Program-made: the position numbers and the translations under genes | Shown: positions 18,332 through 27,643 of the stretch, in pieces | Layout: each line of letters begins with the position of its first letter | How positions within the stretch are numbered: position 1 is the stretch's first letter | The notes under the pieces: generated by a model | Database searches by the model: none | What the model saw: the letters and a program-made list of their open reading frames with translations, nothing else | What the model was told of the DNA's origin: nothing | Assembly: GCF_040605455.1 (NCBI RefSeq) | Contig: NZ_JBEXCV010000024.1 | Span: 12,937-76,936 of the forward strand | DNA from: Embleya sp040605455 | GTDB taxonomy: Bacteria; Actinomycetota; Actinomycetes; Streptomycetales; Streptomycetaceae | Length of the DNA: 64,000 nucleotides | Direction of reading: 5' to 3'

Positions 18332-21300
18332 GTGCAAATCTCGGTGCTTGGCCCGCTCCAAGCGTGGGACGACGACGGTCGATCCGTGACGATCGGCGGC
18401 GCGCGACTGCGTGCGCTGCTGATCCGGCTTGTCCTGGACCCCGGCAGGCCGGTCTCCGCGGACCGGCTGATCGCGGCCGTGTGGGGCGACGAGCCGCCCA
18501 CGGGGGCGGGCAACGCGTTGCAATCGTTGATCTCCCGACTGCGCCGGCAACTGCCCGTCGAACTCGACTCGGGACCGGCCGGCTACGTGCTGCGTGTCCG
18601 GCCCGAGGATGTGGACGCGCACATGTTCGGCACGCTCGCGGTCCGTGGCCGCCGGCAGCTGGGCGAGCGCGACCCGGCGGGCGCCGCCGAGACCCTGGGC
18701 CGTGCGCTCGCGCTGTGGCGGGGTCCGGCGCTGGCCGACGCCGCCGATGCCTCGTTCGCGATCGGTCCCGCCGCCCGGCTGGCCGAGCAGCGACTCGGCG
18801 CGATCGAGGACCGGGCCCAGGCCCAGCTGACGCTGGGGCACAGCCGGGGTCTGGCCGCCGAGCTGGAACAACTGACCCGGGAGTACCCGCTGCGCGAGCG
18901 GCTGTACGGACTGCTGATCCGCACGCTGCACGAAGAGGGCCGCCGGGCCGATGCGCTGACGCTGTATCAGGACCTGCGCGAGCGGCTCGCGGACGAATTG
19001 GGCATCGACCCCTCGCCGGACCTGGAGGCCGCCTACCTCGCGGTGCTGCGCGGCGGCGACCCCCGCCCGGCGGTGGCGGACGCGCCCGCCGTGTCGGCCG
19101 CGCCACCGGCCGGCCGGGCCTCGGGCGCCACCCGCCCGGCGCCGGGCAATCTGCCCGCCCGGCTGACCACCTTCGTCGGACGCGAGGACGAGGTGGTCCG
19201 GGTCGACCGGCTGCTCGCCGAGTCGCGTCTGGTCACCGTGGTGGGCCCGGGCGGTGCGGGCAAGACCCGACTGAGCATCGAGGCCGGCGCCCGGATCGCG
19301 GCTCGCGGCGAGGGCGTGGACGGCGGCGTCTGGTTCGTCGAACTCGCCCCAGTGCTGGACCCGTTGGACGTCCCGCAGGCGGTGCTGTCGGCGCTCGGCC
19401 GACGTGAGGTGGGTCTGCTCGACACGCACGTGCCCGGCTCCGGTCGCGACGTCGTCGAGCGGGTCGTGGAACTGCTCGCCGGTCGAGCCAGCGTGCTGAT
19501 CCTGGACAACTGCGAGCACCTGATCGCCGCCGCGGCGACCTTCGCCGGCCGACTGCTCGCCCGCACGCCCACCCTGCGCATCCTGACCACGAGCCGCGAA
19601 CCGCTGGGCATCGACGGCGAGATGTTGTGCCCGCTGGGCCCGCTCGCGCTGCCGCCGGTGGGCGTCGACGCGGCCGAGGGCATGGCCTACGCGTCGGTGC
19701 GGTTGTTCGCCGACCGGGCCCGCGCGGTCCGCCCGGGCCTGGTGATCGACACCGACACGATCGGTGCGGTCGCCGAGATCTGCCGGCGCCTGGACGGACA
19801 ACCGCTCGCCATCGAACTCGCCGCCGCCCGCACCCGCTCGCTCACCCCCACCCAGATCGCCTGTCGGCTGGACGACCGGTTCCGGCTCTTGACCGGCGGG
19901 AGCCGGACCGCGCTGCCCCGGCACCAGACGCTGCGCGCGGTCGTGGAATGGAGCTGGGACCTGCTGGAGAAACGCGAACGCGTCGCACTGCGCCGACTGT
20001 CGGTGTTCGCCGGCGGCACCACGCTCGAAGCCGCCGAGGTGGTGCTGCCGGGCACGGACTTCGCCGCGGCCGACGTGCTCGACCTGCTCGCCGGGCTGGT
20101 GGACAAGTCGCTGGTGGACGTGATCGGCACCACCGAGACCCGCTACCGGCTGCTGGAGACCATCCAGGCGTACGCGAGCGAGCGACTGGTGGACGCGGGG
20201 GAGGTGGCCGCGATCGCGGCCCGGCACGCGCAGTGGTTCACCCGCTACGCCGAGGAGGCCGACGCCCGACTGCGCGGGCACGAACAGATCGACGCGCTCA
20301 ACCGAATCGCCGCCGAGCACGACAACCTCGCGGTCGTGCTGCGCTACGCGATCGACCACCAGGACGCGGACCTGGCGACCCGGCTGATCGAGGCGCTGTC
20401 CTGGTTCTGGGCGATGCGTGGCAATCACGGCGAGGCGCACGCGTGGGGCCACGAGGGGCTCGCGGTGCCCGGACCCGCGCCGCAGGGCAAGCGCGCCGGC
20501 GCGCTCGCGTTCCATGCGTTGCACGCCTTCTCGGTCGGCGAACGATGGGACGCGGTCCGCGCCTACGCCGGGGCCCGACTGATCATCCGGCGACAGGGCG
20601 TGGACCTGCCACCGGCGTTGCCGGTCTTCGTCGACATGCTGGCCGCGGTGATGCGCGGGGACGATCCGGCGCTGGGCCGGGCGCTGAACGAGGCCGACGC
20701 GCTCGGCGACGAGTGGACCCAGGCGATGGCCCGGCTGATGCGTGGGCACTTCGCGGTCAACCTCGGCCGCCCGGACGACGCGGTTTCCTTCCTGACCGAC
20801 GCCCGGGACCGATTTGCCGCCATGGGGGACCGCTGGGGGCGCGCGTCCGCGATCTCGGGCCTGGCCGAACTGCTGATGTACACCTCCGAGTTCGACGGAG
20901 CCTTGGCCGCCGTGGACGACGCGCTGGAACTGTTGCGCGAGCTCCAGGCCGAGGACGAGATCCCGCAACTCCTGATCCGCCGGGGGATGATCCACGCGCG
21001 GTCGGGCGACATCGACCTCGCGCGTCAGGTGATGACCGATCTCAACGAGCGCACCGAGGCCCACGCGACGCCGATGTTGCAGTTGTTCGGTGAGCTCGGG
21101 CTGGGCGAACTGGCGCGCTTCGTAGGTGATTTCGAGGAGGCCGAACACCGCTACCAGCTCGCCTTCGCGGAGTTGCCGAACGCTCGGCTGCTCCCCCCGC
21201 AGCTGACCGGCAGTCTGTACATCGGTCGCGCGCACGTCGCATGCGGGCGTGGTGACCTGACGGCGGCTCGCTCCTTCCTCGAGGCCGCGGTCCCGCACGC

Positions 21301-21589
21301 GTTGCAGGGCAGGGACATGCCGGTGCTCGGCTCGTGTGTCGAGGGGTTCGCGGCGCTGGCCCTGGCGGGCGGCGATGTCGAACGCGCGGCGATGCTGCTC
21401 GGTGCGGCGCAGGTGGTACGCGGCCATCCCGATCTCAGTGACATCGATGCGGACCGGGTTCGGCGCGCCCTCGAGGCCGGCATGGGGGCCGAGGAATTCG
21501 CCCGAGCCATGGCGATCGGCTCGGCGCTGGAGATTGTCGAGGTGATCGCGCTGATCGAGCCCGAACCGCCCGCCGCCCCGACACCGTGA
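18332..21589 (+). CDS. AfsR/SARP-type regulator: BTAD domain, NB-ARC-like ATPase, TPR region
   Basis: A 1,085-residue regulator. The OmpR-like winged helix (ISVLGPLQAWDDDGRSVTIGGARLRALLIRL) and bacterial transcriptional activation domain (DVDAHMF ... LYQDLRERLADELGIDPSPDLEAAYLAVL) fill residues 1-240. The ATPase follows with Walker A VGPGGAGKTRLS (~305) and Walker B VLILDNCEHL. The C-terminal half is helical TPR-like repeats. I chose GTG at 18332 because homology starts there; the longer upstream frame has no regulator sequence. Family members switch on secondary-metabolite genes, and the convergent drug-exporter operon is a possible target. No biosynthetic genes are visible nearby. Confidence 0.9.
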   Translation: MQISVLGPLQAWDDDGRSVTIGGARLRALLIRLVLDPGRPVSADRLIAAVWGDEPPTGAGNALQSLISRLRRQLPVELDSGPAGYVLRVRPEDVDAHMFGTLAVRGRRQLGERDPAGAAETLGRALALWRGPALADAADASFAIGPAARLAEQRLGAIEDRAQAQLTLGHSRGLAAELEQLTREYPLRERLYGLLIRTLHEEGRRADALTLYQDLRERLADELGIDPSPDLEAAYLAVLRGGDPRPAVADAPAVSAAPPAGRASGATRPAPGNLPARLTTFVGREDEVVRVDRLLAESRLVTVVGPGGAGKTRLSIEAGARIAARGEGVDGGVWFVELAPVLDPLDVPQAVLSALGRREVGLLDTHVPGSGRDVVERVVELLAGRASVLILDNCEHLIAAAATFAGRLLARTPTLRILTTSREPLGIDGEMLCPLGPLALPPVGVDAAEGMAYASVRLFADRARAVRPGLVIDTDTIGAVAEICRRLDGQPLAIELAAARTRSLTPTQIACRLDDRFRLLTGGSRTALPRHQTLRAVVEWSWDLLEKRERVALRRLSVFAGGTTLEAAEVVLPGTDFAAADVLDLLAGLVDKSLVDVIGTTETRYRLLETIQAYASERLVDAGEVAAIAARHAQWFTRYAEEADARLRGHEQIDALNRIAAEHDNLAVVLRYAIDHQDADLATRLIEALSWFWAMRGNHGEAHAWGHEGLAVPGPAPQGKRAGALAFHALHAFSVGERWDAVRAYAGARLIIRRQGVDLPPALPVFVDMLAAVMRGDDPALGRALNEADALGDEWTQAMARLMRGHFAVNLGRPDDAVSFLTDARDRFAAMGDRWGRASAISGLAELLMYTSEFDGALAAVDDALELLRELQAEDEIPQLLIRRGMIHARSGDIDLARQVMTDLNERTEAHATPMLQLFGELGLGELARFVGDFEEAEHRYQLAFAELPNARLLPPQLTGSLYIGRAHVACGRGDLTAARSFLEAAVPHALQGRDMPVLGSCVEGFAALALAGGDVERAAMLLGAAQVVRGHPDLSDIDADRVRRALEAGMGAEEFARAMAIGSALEIVEVIALIEPEPPAAPTP

Positions 21590-21659
21590 GGTGCCGGGGC
21601 GGTCCGGGTGCGGCAAGGGCGGGCGGACCGATGGCCGCCCGACCGGGGCGGGCATCGGA

Positions 21660-21690
21660 CCGATGCCCGCCCGACCGGGGCGGGCATCGG
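21660..21690. terminator. bidirectional terminator between AfsR-like gene and exporter operon
   Basis: A perfect 13-bp GC-rich stem (21660-21672 with 21678-21690) and a 5-base loop lie between the two convergent stop codons. A partial copy of the same arm occurs at 21629-21655. No U-tract. Confidence 0.75.
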
Positions 21691-21693
21691 GTG

Positions 21694-22536
21694 TCAGACC
21701 CGGCGGTTGTACTGCCGCACCGTCAGCGGGATGAACACCAGCATCAGGCCGAATGCCCAGATCACCGCCACCATCGCGTGATGGGCCACCGGCCCGCCGG
21801 TGAGCAACCCGCGCGTGGCGTTGGTCACCTCGGTGATCGGGTTGACCTTGACCCACGCCTGCAGCCAACCCGGCAACGTCGAGGTCTTGGCGAACAGGTT
21901 CGAGCCGAAGGTCAGCGGAAACATCATCAGGAACGAGACGCCCTGCACGCTGCGCGGCTGCTTCATGGTCACCCCGAGCAGCGCCACGACCCAGCAGAAG
22001 GCGAACGCGAACAGCAGGACCAGGCCGACCGCGGCGACCACCGCGAACACGTTGGTCTGGAACCGGAAGCCGATGATCGTGCCGAACACGAACACCGACA
22101 CGACGGCCACGAGGAAGCGCAACACATCCCCGAGCACGGTGCCCGCAAGCGGTGCGATCCGCGAGATCGGCAGGCTGCGGAAGCGGTCGAACACACCCGT
22201 GGACATGTCGGTGCACAGCCCGACGCCGGTGCCCACCGAGGCGAACACCACGGTCTGCACCAGCACGCCCGGGAGTATGAACTGCAGATAGTCGTGCGTG
22301 CTGCCCTCGATCGCGCCGCCGAACAGGTATACGAACATCACCAGGAACAGGATCGGCTGAAGAGTCAGATCGATCAGTTGTTCGCTCTGCTTCTTCAACT
22401 TCACCAGGCTGCGCCAGGTGAGGGTGAGCGTGTGCCGCACCACCGCGCTCGCATCGTTCCTGTGCGGCACGTGGGCGGTCCGGTCGGGCTTGTGCGCGGA
22501 GGCGTCTTCGGTGGGACGAACGGTGGTGGTGGTCAT
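21694..22536 (-). CDS. ABC-2 type exporter permease (DrrB-like)
   Basis: A 280-residue permease with about six membrane segments in the ABC-2 pattern: LQPILFLVMFVYLFG near residue 60, VLVQTVVFASVGTGVGL, a run through VAVVSVFVFGTIIGF and VGLVLLFAFAFCWVVALLGV, and a final MVAVIWAFGLMLVFIPL. The motif NPITEVTNATRGLL is typical of the daunorubicin-resistance (DrrB) family. The ATG start overlaps the stop of a 34-codon ORF (ATGA), with GGAG seven bases upstream. It pairs with the ATPase gene upstream to form an exporter for a lipophilic compound. Confidence 0.92.
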   Translation of the reverse strand: MTTTTVRPTEDASAHKPDRTAHVPHRNDASAVVRHTLTLTWRSLVKLKKQSEQLIDLTLQPILFLVMFVYLFGGAIEGSTHDYLQFILPGVLVQTVVFASVGTGVGLCTDMSTGVFDRFRSLPISRIAPLAGTVLGDVLRFLVAVVSVFVFGTIIGFRFQTNVFAVVAAVGLVLLFAFAFCWVVALLGVTMKQPRSVQGVSFLMMFPLTFGSNLFAKTSTLPGWLQAWVKVNPITEVTNATRGLLTGGPVAHHAMVAVIWAFGLMLVFIPLTVRQYNRRV

Positions 22537-22637
22537 CGGGAGGCTCCTAGGACGAGGTCCATGTGGGAGATGGTCAACAGGAGGACGGCGAGCAGTGGCA
22601 GCACCCGGGTGCCGTACAGATCCGGGAGATTGTTCAT
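22533..22637 (-). CDS. 34-residue hydrophobic small protein between exporter genes
   Basis: The ORF starts at an ATG that overlaps the ATPase-gene stop (ATGA) and ends in a TGA that overlaps the permease ATG (ATGA). Both junctions are four-base overlaps, as in translationally coupled operons, and GGGAAGG lies just upstream. The product begins MNNLPDLYGTRV and carries one hydrophobic run (LPLLAVLLLTISH, then MDLVLGA). It could be a single-span partner of the exporter or merely a coupling peptide that carries ribosomes between the two genes. I recognise no family. Confidence 0.55.
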   Translation of the reverse strand: MNNLPDLYGTRVLPLLAVLLLTISHMDLVLGASR

Positions 22638-23623
22638 GCCGCCTTCCCCTGCTCGGCCGACCCGTCGTCCTGTTCGGTCGAGTCCTGGCTGCGGTGCCCG
22701 GTGACGGTCATGAACACCTCGTCCAGGCTGGGCAGCCGCAGCGCGAACTCGGTGACCCGGATGCCCGCCTCGTCGAGCCGGCGGACCACCACCGGCAACA
22801 GGTCCTCGTCGGAGACGGCCACCGTGACCTGACCGCGCTCGCTCTCCAGGACCGGCTCCCGGCCGGTGAGTTCGCGCAGCAACGCGACCACGTCGGCCAG
22901 TCGGGCCGGGTCGGCCGGGCGGACCTCCAGGCTCTGGCCGCCGACCTGGGCCTTGAGCTGGTCCGAGGTGCCGCTTGCGATCACCCGGCCGTGGTCGATC
23001 ACCACGATGTCGCTCGCCAAGTGATCGGCCTCGTCCAGATACTGCGTGGTCAGCAGCACGGTCACCCCCTCGTCGCGAACCAGCTCGCGCAACATCTGCC
23101 ACACGTCGCCGCGACTGCGCGGGTCGAGTCCGGTGGTCGGCTCGTCCAGGTAGAGGAACGCGGGTCGCCCGACCAGCGAGGCGGCCAGGTCGAGCCGACG
23201 ACGCATACCGCCCGAATAGGTGTCCGGAGTGCGACCGCCGGCCTCGGTCAGATCGAAGCGGGCGAGCAGCTCGCGGGCCCGCGCCTTCGCCTCGCCGCGG
23301 GACATGTTCAACAACCGGCCGAGCAGCAGCAGGTTCTCGAAACCGGTCATCTCCTCGTCCACCGACGCGTACTGCCCGGTCAACCCGATCAGCCCGCGCA
23401 CCTCGTGCGCCTGCCGGACCGTGTCGAACCCGCCGACCCGGGCGATGCCCGCGTCCGGCGTGATCAGCGTGGCCAGTGCGCGGACCATGGTCGTCTTGCC
23501 CGCGCCGTTGGGGCCCAGCAGGCCCAGCACGGTTCCGGTCTCGGCCCGTAGGTCGACCCCGGCCAACGCGGTGGTGGTGCCGTACCGCTTGACCAGGCCC
23601 TCGGTCTCGATCGCGTAAGTCAT
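22634..23623 (-). CDS. ABC exporter ATP-binding protein (DrrA-like)
   Basis: A 329-residue ATPase. Walker A GPNGAGKTTM, Q-loop LTGQYASVDEEMTG, signature YSGGMRRRLDLAASL, Walker B FLYLDEPTTGLDP and the H-loop region LLTTQYLDEAD (Gln where many have His) are all present, followed by the DUF4162-type C-terminal domain of drug exporters. ATG at 23623 is preceded by GGGGAG. The expected partner permease follows after the 34-codon ORF. It probably confers export of an antibiotic or lipid; the substrate cannot be told from sequence. Confidence 0.93.
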   Translation of the reverse strand: MTYAIETEGLVKRYGTTTALAGVDLRAETGTVLGLLGPNGAGKTTMVRALATLITPDAGIARVGGFDTVRQAHEVRGLIGLTGQYASVDEEMTGFENLLLLGRLLNMSRGEAKARARELLARFDLTEAGGRTPDTYSGGMRRRLDLAASLVGRPAFLYLDEPTTGLDPRSRGDVWQMLRELVRDEGVTVLLTTQYLDEADHLASDIVVIDHGRVIASGTSDQLKAQVGGQSLEVRPADPARLADVVALLRELTGREPVLESERGQVTVAVSDEDLLPVVVRRLDEAGIRVTEFALRLPSLDEVFMTVTGHRSQDSTEQDDGSAEQGKAA

Positions 23624-23958
23624 CGGGTCGCTCCCCGTTGGGTGTTCGTCTTCGGTGTGCGACGTGTGTTCGCCGTCCGTTGCACACCAGCTTCGACCCG
23701 CCCGCTGATATCGCGCGCACACTTGGCCGGCACCGCCGGCACCGAACTGACACGGTGCCGCGACCGACCCGGGCCCAAGCAGCGGTAATGTCCTGGCCCT
23801 GAGGGTCCTTGCGGGGAGAACGAGGGAAGACCATCGGGAGCCGCCACACGCTCGCGATAACTTCGGGGTGGGGCCGTTCACCGGGCACATCGACGGTCGG
23901 CGGACGTGGTGTCGGGCGACCGGCAAGGGGCACACGCGACAGTGGGGGAGGCAGAGCG
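23624..23958. promoter_or_regulatory. divergent region between exporter operon and glnX cassette
   Basis: These 335 bases hold promoters for both directions. The only clear structure is an inverted repeat GGCACCG-N8-CGGTGCC (23738-23759). I find no confident -10/-35 pair. In-frame TTG and other codons from 23809 extend glnX upstream but without a ribosome binding site. Confidence 0.4.
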
Positions 23959-25368
23959 TTGGCGGCAGCCGTTCCGATTTCGCAGGCACCGGGCCCGGGA
24001 GTGCCCGCACGGGGCACGGGCCGTTCGAACGGGCTGTTCCGACCCCGGAACATATCCGTGCGCCGACTCGTCCGGGCCGGCAACACCACCCCCGGCCTGA
24101 TGCTCACCACCGGCGTGGCGCTGGTGCTGATCAGTTTGCTGGCCGGCCTGCTCGCGGTGTTCGCGGTGGGAGAGCGTGCGGACGCGGCCAAGGCGGTGGC
24201 CACCGGCAGTGAACCGCTCGGCGTCAAGACCCAGGAGATCTACCGGGCCCTCGCCGACGCCGACGCGACCGCCGCGGCCGGGCTGCTCGAAGGCGGAGTC
24301 GAGTCGGCGGACGTGCGACAGCGCTACCAGCAGGCGATCGAGACCGCGTCGAGCACGCTGATCCAGGCGGCCTCCGCGGGCGCCTCCGGCAAGGTGGCCG
24401 AACAACTCGCCGTGATCGGCGTGCAACTACCCGAATACGCCCGCCTGGTCGAGCGCGCCCGCGCCGAGACCCGCCAGGGCAACACGGTCGGCGCCGCCTA
24501 CCTGCGCTCCGCTTCCAAGAACGTGATGCGCGCCAAGATCCTGCCCGCCGCGACCGCGCTGCACGAGATGGCCGAGAAGCGCCTGAGCGGCGACCACCGC
24601 GACGCCACCTCGACCCCGTGGGTGCCGCTGAGCCTGCTCCTGATCAGTGTGGTGTCCTTCGGTGGCGCCCTGTGGTTCTTCGCGCGGCGCACGCACCGCC
24701 GGGTCAACATCGGCCTGGCCATCGCCGGCCTGGCCACCCTGGTGTCCATCGGCTGGTTGTGGGTGGGCACCGACTCCTCGCGCACCGACCTCGACCGCAG
24801 CCGCAGCGACGGCTGGGGACCGGTCGAGACGCTTGCCCAGGCCCGCTTCTTGACCCTGCAGGCACACGGCGACGAGAGCCTGACCCTGGTCATGCGCGGC
24901 AGCGACAACGGTCAGTACCAGAACGACTTCAACGACGTGTGGGGCCGGCTGGTCGGCGTCCCGGCCCGCGACGGTCACCCCGCGGTGGTCGGCATGCTGG
25001 CCCGAGCCGAGCAGGTCACCTCCTCGGACCCGACCACGCTGGCCAAGGTCAAGGCCGCGCAGGCCGCCGCCCGCGACTGGGAGAAGGCCCACAAGGACGT
25101 CGTCGATCTCTACGAGGACGGCAAGTTCGAGCAGGCCGTCGCCTTGGTGACCAAGGCCGATGGTGCCTCGCGGGTGGCCTTCACCCGAATCGACGAGGCG
25201 TTGCACGCTGCGGTCGCCGAGGATCAGAAGGACTTCGAGGATTCGGTGCGCGCCGGCCGACAGGGGCTCGACAACCTCGACATCGGCCTGGGTGTCCTGG
25301 CGCTGATCGCCGCCGCCGCGACCGTGGACGGCGTCCGTCGTGAGGTCGGGAGGTACAACCGGCCATGA
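23959..25368 (+). CDS. glnX: GlnX-like membrane sensor protein
   Basis: A 469-residue membrane protein. One membrane segment (LMLTTGVALVLISLLAGLLAVFAV) near residue 55 is followed by ~150 extracytoplasmic helical residues, two close membrane spans (VPLSLLLISVVSFGGALWFF and IGLAIAGLATLVSIGWLWV), a second extracytoplasmic helical region and a final span (LGVLALIAAAATV). That layout and the following glnH and pknG match mycobacterial GlnX (Rv0412c), which relays amino-acid binding by GlnH to PknG. TTG at 23959 is chosen for the GGGGGAGG seven bases upstream. ATGA overlap with glnH. Confidence 0.8.
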   Translation: MAAAVPISQAPGPGVPARGTGRSNGLFRPRNISVRRLVRAGNTTPGLMLTTGVALVLISLLAGLLAVFAVGERADAAKAVATGSEPLGVKTQEIYRALADADATAAAGLLEGGVESADVRQRYQQAIETASSTLIQAASAGASGKVAEQLAVIGVQLPEYARLVERARAETRQGNTVGAAYLRSASKNVMRAKILPAATALHEMAEKRLSGDHRDATSTPWVPLSLLLISVVSFGGALWFFARRTHRRVNIGLAIAGLATLVSIGWLWVGTDSSRTDLDRSRSDGWGPVETLAQARFLTLQAHGDESLTLVMRGSDNGQYQNDFNDVWGRLVGVPARDGHPAVVGMLARAEQVTSSDPTTLAKVKAAQAAARDWEKAHKDVVDLYEDGKFEQAVALVTKADGASRVAFTRIDEALHAAVAEDQKDFEDSVRAGRQGLDNLDIGLGVLALIAAAATVDGVRREVGRYNRP

Positions 25369-26372
25369 CCATCCGCATCGCGTTGCCCACGGCGGTGTGC
25401 GCCCTTGCCCTGACCGTCGCCGGCTGCGGCGCCGGAGTGGACGAGCGGAGCAACCGGCAAGCGGCCGAACCCGCCGCCGCGCCGCAGGCGCCGCGGGCAA
25501 CCCCCGGCCCCGATTCGTCCTGCCCCAACGTCACCGCCAGCCTGCGCCCGAGCGGCGCCCTGCCCGCGCCGACCGCGTTGCCCACCGGCAGCACCATGGA
25601 CATGCTGCGCAAACGCGGCTTCCTGATCGCCGGCATCGACCAGAGCAGCTTCCCGTTCGGCTTCGTGGACCCGCAGACCAACGTGCTCCGCGGCTTCGAC
25701 ATCGACCTGCTGCGCGAGGTGGCGAAGGCGATCTTCGGCGACGCCGGCCCGACCCGGATCCAGTTCCGGGTCGTGCGCAACGAGGACCGCGCGATCGCCG
25801 TCGCGCGCGGTGACGTGGACATCATCGCGGAGACCATGACGATCAACTGTCAGCGCCGGCAGAGTGTGGAGTTCTCCTCGGTCTACTTCACGGCCGGCCA
25901 GCGGCTGTTGGTGCAAAAGGACGGCGTCGCCGACCGCGCCGACTACGCCGGGGGGCTGGCGGCGCTGCCGCGCGACATGCGGGTGTGCTCGGTGCCCGGC
26001 TCCACCTCGATCGGCCTGCTGCGCGCCGATGCGCCGCAGACGAAGGTGGTCGAGAGCGACACGTGGGCGGGCTGCCTGGTGCTGCTGCAACAGGGCCAAG
26101 CGGACGCGATCACCACCGACGACACGATCCTGGCCGGCCTGCAGGCACAGGATCACGTCTTCACCGTCGTGGTCGGGGGCAACCTCACGCTGGAGCCGTA
26201 CGGCATGGCGATTGCCAAGGACCGTGCCGACTTCGTCCGGTTCGTCAACGCGGTGCTGGAGCGGCTGCGCCAGAACGGCCGGTGGAAGGAGCTGTACAAG
26301 GAGTACCTGGGCACCTCCTTGTCGCCCGAAGTGCCCGAACCGCCCGCGGCCCAATACCGGGACAGCGCGTGA
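25365..26372 (+). CDS. glnH: GlnH-like solute-binding lipoprotein
   Basis: A 335-residue type-3 solute-binding protein. The signal peptide ends in a lipobox (LTVAGC), so it is membrane-anchored outside the cell. The periplasmic-binding fold is clear: MLRKRGFLIAGIDQSSFPFGF, GFDIDLLREVAKAIFG, DVDIIAETMTINCQRRQSVEFS and a C-terminal RWKELYKEYLG. There is no ABC permease or ATPase next to it, so it serves sensing rather than transport. In mycobacteria GlnH binds Asp/Asn/Gln/Glu and signals through GlnX to PknG. Coupled at both ends (ATGA and GTGA overlaps). Confidence 0.9.
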   Translation: MTIRIALPTAVCALALTVAGCGAGVDERSNRQAAEPAAAPQAPRATPGPDSSCPNVTASLRPSGALPAPTALPTGSTMDMLRKRGFLIAGIDQSSFPFGFVDPQTNVLRGFDIDLLREVAKAIFGDAGPTRIQFRVVRNEDRAIAVARGDVDIIAETMTINCQRRQSVEFSSVYFTAGQRLLVQKDGVADRADYAGGLAALPRDMRVCSVPGSTSIGLLRADAPQTKVVESDTWAGCLVLLQQGQADAITTDDTILAGLQAQDHVFTVVVGGNLTLEPYGMAIAKDRADFVRFVNAVLERLRQNGRWKELYKEYLGTSLSPEVPEPPAAQYRDSA

Positions 26373-27643
26373 ACCGAGCCCCCCGCATGCTCGGCCGCGA
26401 CGAGATCGACGAGCTGACGACTCGTCACGAATCCGAGTACGACGGCATCACCGCCGGACTGATGGAGTTGGAGAACCACCCGGGCCGGCAGCTCCTGGAA
26501 GGCGGCACGCTGACCGGGCGCACCGCCGAGCAGTGGGAGAGCGGCCGGCGGGCGATCTCCCTGCTGTGGGGACACCGCGAGGCGTACGGCGCGGTCCTGG
26601 ACCGGGTGCGCGCGCTGCGCGGGCGGCGGAGCAAGCCGCAGCGGCCCGAACTGGAGGAGCTCTCCTTCCTGCTGCTCGGACAGTCCGCCGAACTGGCCGC
26701 GCGCGACGTGCCGATCGGCCAACGCGGGCTGACCGATCCGGCGATGCACGTGCACCGGATGAGCCTGGCCGAGCTGGTCGCGGACATGGCGCCGGCGTGG
26801 AGCGAGGTGACCGCGCTCGTCGAGGCCGCCGACGCGGTGTGGACACGCCTGGTGCCCACGCTGGACCGGGTGGACGCGGGCATCGCCGTCGCCGAGGCCC
26901 GGATCGCCGAACTCGGCGGCCCGGACGCGGTGCCCGAGCAGACCGCCGCGCTGGACCGGATCCGCCGCGGGCTGGAAACGGCCCGGACCCTGGTGGCGGG
27001 CGATCCGCTCGCGCTGACCGCCGGGGATGAGCGCCGGATCGGCACCGTGGACGTCCCTGCCGTCGAGGCGGAGCTGAGCCGGGTCACCGACGCGGTGCGG
27101 CACCTGCTCATCGTCCGAGGCCGCTTCGACGAGCGCATCCGCCGACTCTTGGCAGCGCTGGACGAGTTGGCCTACCAGGAGGGCGACACCATCCGACGGC
27201 GCGCACACGTCCTGGGTCGGATCAGCGACAAGAGGGTGCCCGAAGTGCCGCTCCGGGCGGCCACGCTGCGGGAACGATCGGGCGCGGTCACCGTGCTCGG
27301 CGGCGAGGGCGACTGGGTGCGCGTCTCGCGCGAGCTGAGCACTCTGGAAAACGACGTCCAGGGCGCCCGGGACCGACTGGCGGCCACGCGCGCCCACATC
27401 GAGGCGCCGCTCGCCCGGCGCGACGAACTGCGCGGCCTGGTGCAGTCCTACCGGGCGATGGCCGCCCGCGGCGGACACGGCGAGGAAGCCGTGTTGGAGT
27501 CGCTGTACAGCCACGCCAAGGAGTTGTTGTGGCGAGCACCGTGTGAACTCGAAGTGGCGGTACGGGTGGTGACCCGCTATCAGGAGGCGGTGATCGCCGC
27601 GCACCGCAAGGATCGTCCGGACGACAAGGGGGAACAGAGATGA
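26369..27643 (+). CDS. coiled-coil protein of the PknG cassette, function unknown
   Basis: A 424-residue soluble protein, almost all alpha-helical with heptad-like stretches (for example LDRVRALRGRRSKPQRPELEELSFLLL and VEAELSRVTDAVRHLLIVRGRFDERIRRLLAALDEL). It has no membrane segment or enzymatic motif that I can see. GTG at 26369 overlaps the glnH stop and the gene ends in an ATGA overlap with pknG, so it is translationally locked between sensor and kinase. This gene is absent from the three-gene mycobacterial cluster. A scaffold or adaptor role is a guess from position. Confidence 0.8.
   Translation: MNRAPRMLGRDEIDELTTRHESEYDGITAGLMELENHPGRQLLEGGTLTGRTAEQWESGRRAISLLWGHREAYGAVLDRVRALRGRRSKPQRPELEELSFLLLGQSAELAARDVPIGQRGLTDPAMHVHRMSLAELVADMAPAWSEVTALVEAADAVWTRLVPTLDRVDAGIAVAEARIAELGGPDAVPEQTAALDRIRRGLETARTLVAGDPLALTAGDERRIGTVDVPAVEAELSRVTDAVRHLLIVRGRFDERIRRLLAALDELAYQEGDTIRRRAHVLGRISDKRVPEVPLRAATLRERSGAVTVLGGEGDWVRVSRELSTLENDVQGARDRLAATRAHIEAPLARRDELRGLVQSYRAMAARGGHGEEAVLESLYSHAKELLWRAPCELEVAVRVVTRYQEAVIAAHRKDRPDDKGEQR

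Noticed and set aside
17753..22216. 1,487-codon minus-strand open frame
   Set aside because: Antisense to the AfsR-type regulator and running into the exporter permease; no recognisable domain.
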